Made by a program: the position numbers and the translations under genes
Notes under the pieces: generated by a model
What the model was told of the DNA's origin: nothing
What the model saw: only the letters and a program-made list of their open reading frames with translations
The model's database searches: none
In this document: positions 5,924 through 6,308 of the stretch, in pieces
Layout of the letters: each line of letters opens with the position of its first letter
Position numbering within the stretch: position 1 is the stretch's first letter
NCBI GenBank assembly: GCA_019313025.1
Contig: JAFDCA010000030.1
Span: 1 to 6,308, forward strand
DNA from: Deltaproteobacteria bacterium
GTDB lineage: Bacteria; Desulfobacterota; Desulfobacteria; Desulfobacterales; UBA11574
DNA: 6,308 nucleotides
Direction of reading: 5' to 3'

Positions 5924-6235
5924 ATGCTTGAAGTCACGAAATCAGCTACAGATAAAATTGCTGAATACCTAACAGATAGAAAGGTCAAACCAATCCGTAT
6001 CTTTCTAAATGCAGGAGGATGAGGAGGTCCATCTCTTGCCATGGCTCTGGATGAGCCTAAAGATACAGATGATGTTTTCGATATAAACGGACTTAGATTT
6101 ATTGTTGATAAAGATTTTCTGAGAGAAGCGGAGCCAATTAAAGTGGATTTTTCAGGATTTGGATTTCAATTTGATTGTTCATTGGAATTTGAAGAAGGAT
6201 GTACAGCCTGTCCAACATCAAGGGCTTGTGGCTGA
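5924..6235 (+). CDS. HesB/IscA-like selenoprotein (UGA at 6020-6022 read as selenocysteine)
   Basis: Read through one in-frame TGA at codon 33, this encodes 103 residues matching the HesB/IscA-like (A-type iron-sulfur carrier-like) family over its full length. MLEVTKSATDKIAEYL and PIRIFLNAGG precede the UGA. GGPSLAMALDEPKDTDDVF, then FIVDKDFL, then VDFSGFGFQFD and a Cys-rich tail (Cys85, Cys93, Cys96, Cys102) follow it. The UGA falls exactly where relatives have the conserved Cys of GGCGGP, and Sec-containing HesB-like proteins are an established family. Family members bind Fe-S clusters or iron, and this protein's redox role is inferred. AAGGAGG (5912-5918) stands 5 bases before the ATG. A hairpin with a SECIS-like loop follows the UGA. 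The gene has its own promoter and terminator. A nonsense-mutated pseudogene is the alternative, but intact coding and conserved motifs beyond the UGA argue against it. A 64-residue call from ATG 6041 would be an artefact. Confidence 0.88.
6034..6063 (+). promoter_or_regulatory. Bacterial SECIS-like element in the selenoprotein reading frame
   Basis: GGCTC (6043-6047) and GAGCC (6053-6057) form a perfect 5-bp stem with the 5-base loop TGGAT. The loop starts 26 bases after the UGA and has a G as its second base. These features fit the known bacterial SECIS pattern of an apical loop about 16-37 bases beyond the UGA with a G among its first two bases. A lower stem TCTT/AAGA (6034-6037 with 6060-6063) can extend it across an asymmetric internal loop. 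It would recruit SelB with Sec-tRNA. The fold was done by eye. Confidence 0.6.
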
Positions 6236-6256
6236 ATATTTTGAAATTTGAGCATT

Positions 6257-6293
6257 AAGGGTAGCACGGAATGTGTTACCCTTTTTCTTTTTT
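6257..6293 (+). terminator. Strong Rho-independent terminator after the selenoprotein gene
   Basis: AAGGGTAGCAC (6257-6267) pairs with GTGTTACCCTT (6273-6283) over 11 bp, with a single G-T pair, around the 5-base loop GGAAT. A T-rich tract to 6293 is interrupted by a single C. It starts 21 bases after the stop codon and closes a single-gene transcript. Confidence 0.9.
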
Positions 6294-6308
6294 GAACTTT
6301 TCAAAATA

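Noticed and set aside
6041..6235. Independent 64-residue protein starting at ATG 6041
   Set aside because: It is in frame with 5924, begins in the middle of a conserved motif, and would lack the first strands of the family fold. Read-through of the UGA explains the sequence better.

Overview
The window looks like an anaerobic Desulfobacterota (deltaproteobacterial, sulfate-reducer-like) chromosome. Four things suggest this: a HesB/IscA-like protein read through an in-frame UGA as selenocysteine, PilZ proteins with an N-terminal CPxC...CxC zinc-ribbon, a relic of a 4Fe-4S epoxyqueuosine-reductase-like protein, and a SIMPL protein and a small lipoprotein of types I associate with that group. 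The assignment rests on family recognition, not on a search. All recognisable genes are on the + strand.

Positions 1-2627 hold a compact cluster. A 21-bp perfect dyad with promoter-like boxes precedes a LysE/RhtB-type exporter with a TTG start. A membrane-anchored SIMPL (DUF541) protein follows, then, 16 bp later, a 3-hydroxyisobutyryl-CoA hydrolase-like member of the enoyl-CoA hydratase superfamily. The hydrolase gene is visibly GC-richer than its neighbours.

Positions 2628-4267 are looser, AT-rich and accessory in character. A long imperfect hairpin leads into a gene for a leucine-zipper plus winged-helix-like protein, and the outer part of that hairpin recurs as an 11-bp near-repeat just after the gene. 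Next is a pseudogene that joins the N-terminal half of an epoxyqueuosine-reductase-like protein out of frame to the family's C-terminal Cys-rich tail. The central part is missing. Positions 4064-4267 show no gene.

Positions 4268-5779 encode a small lipoprotein and two tandem 152-residue zinc-ribbon/PilZ paralogues, about 50% identical without gaps. A terminator-like hairpin lies between the paralogues. This looks like a cell-envelope and cyclic-di-GMP response locus.

Positions 5780-6308 hold a stand-alone unit with its own -35/-10 promoter, a strong ribosome binding site, the 103-residue HesB-like selenoprotein (UGA at codon 33), a SECIS-like hairpin just downstream of the UGA, and a strong Rho-independent terminator. 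An ordinary gene caller would miss or truncate this gene, reporting only a false 64-residue ORF from 6041. It is the most notable item in the window.
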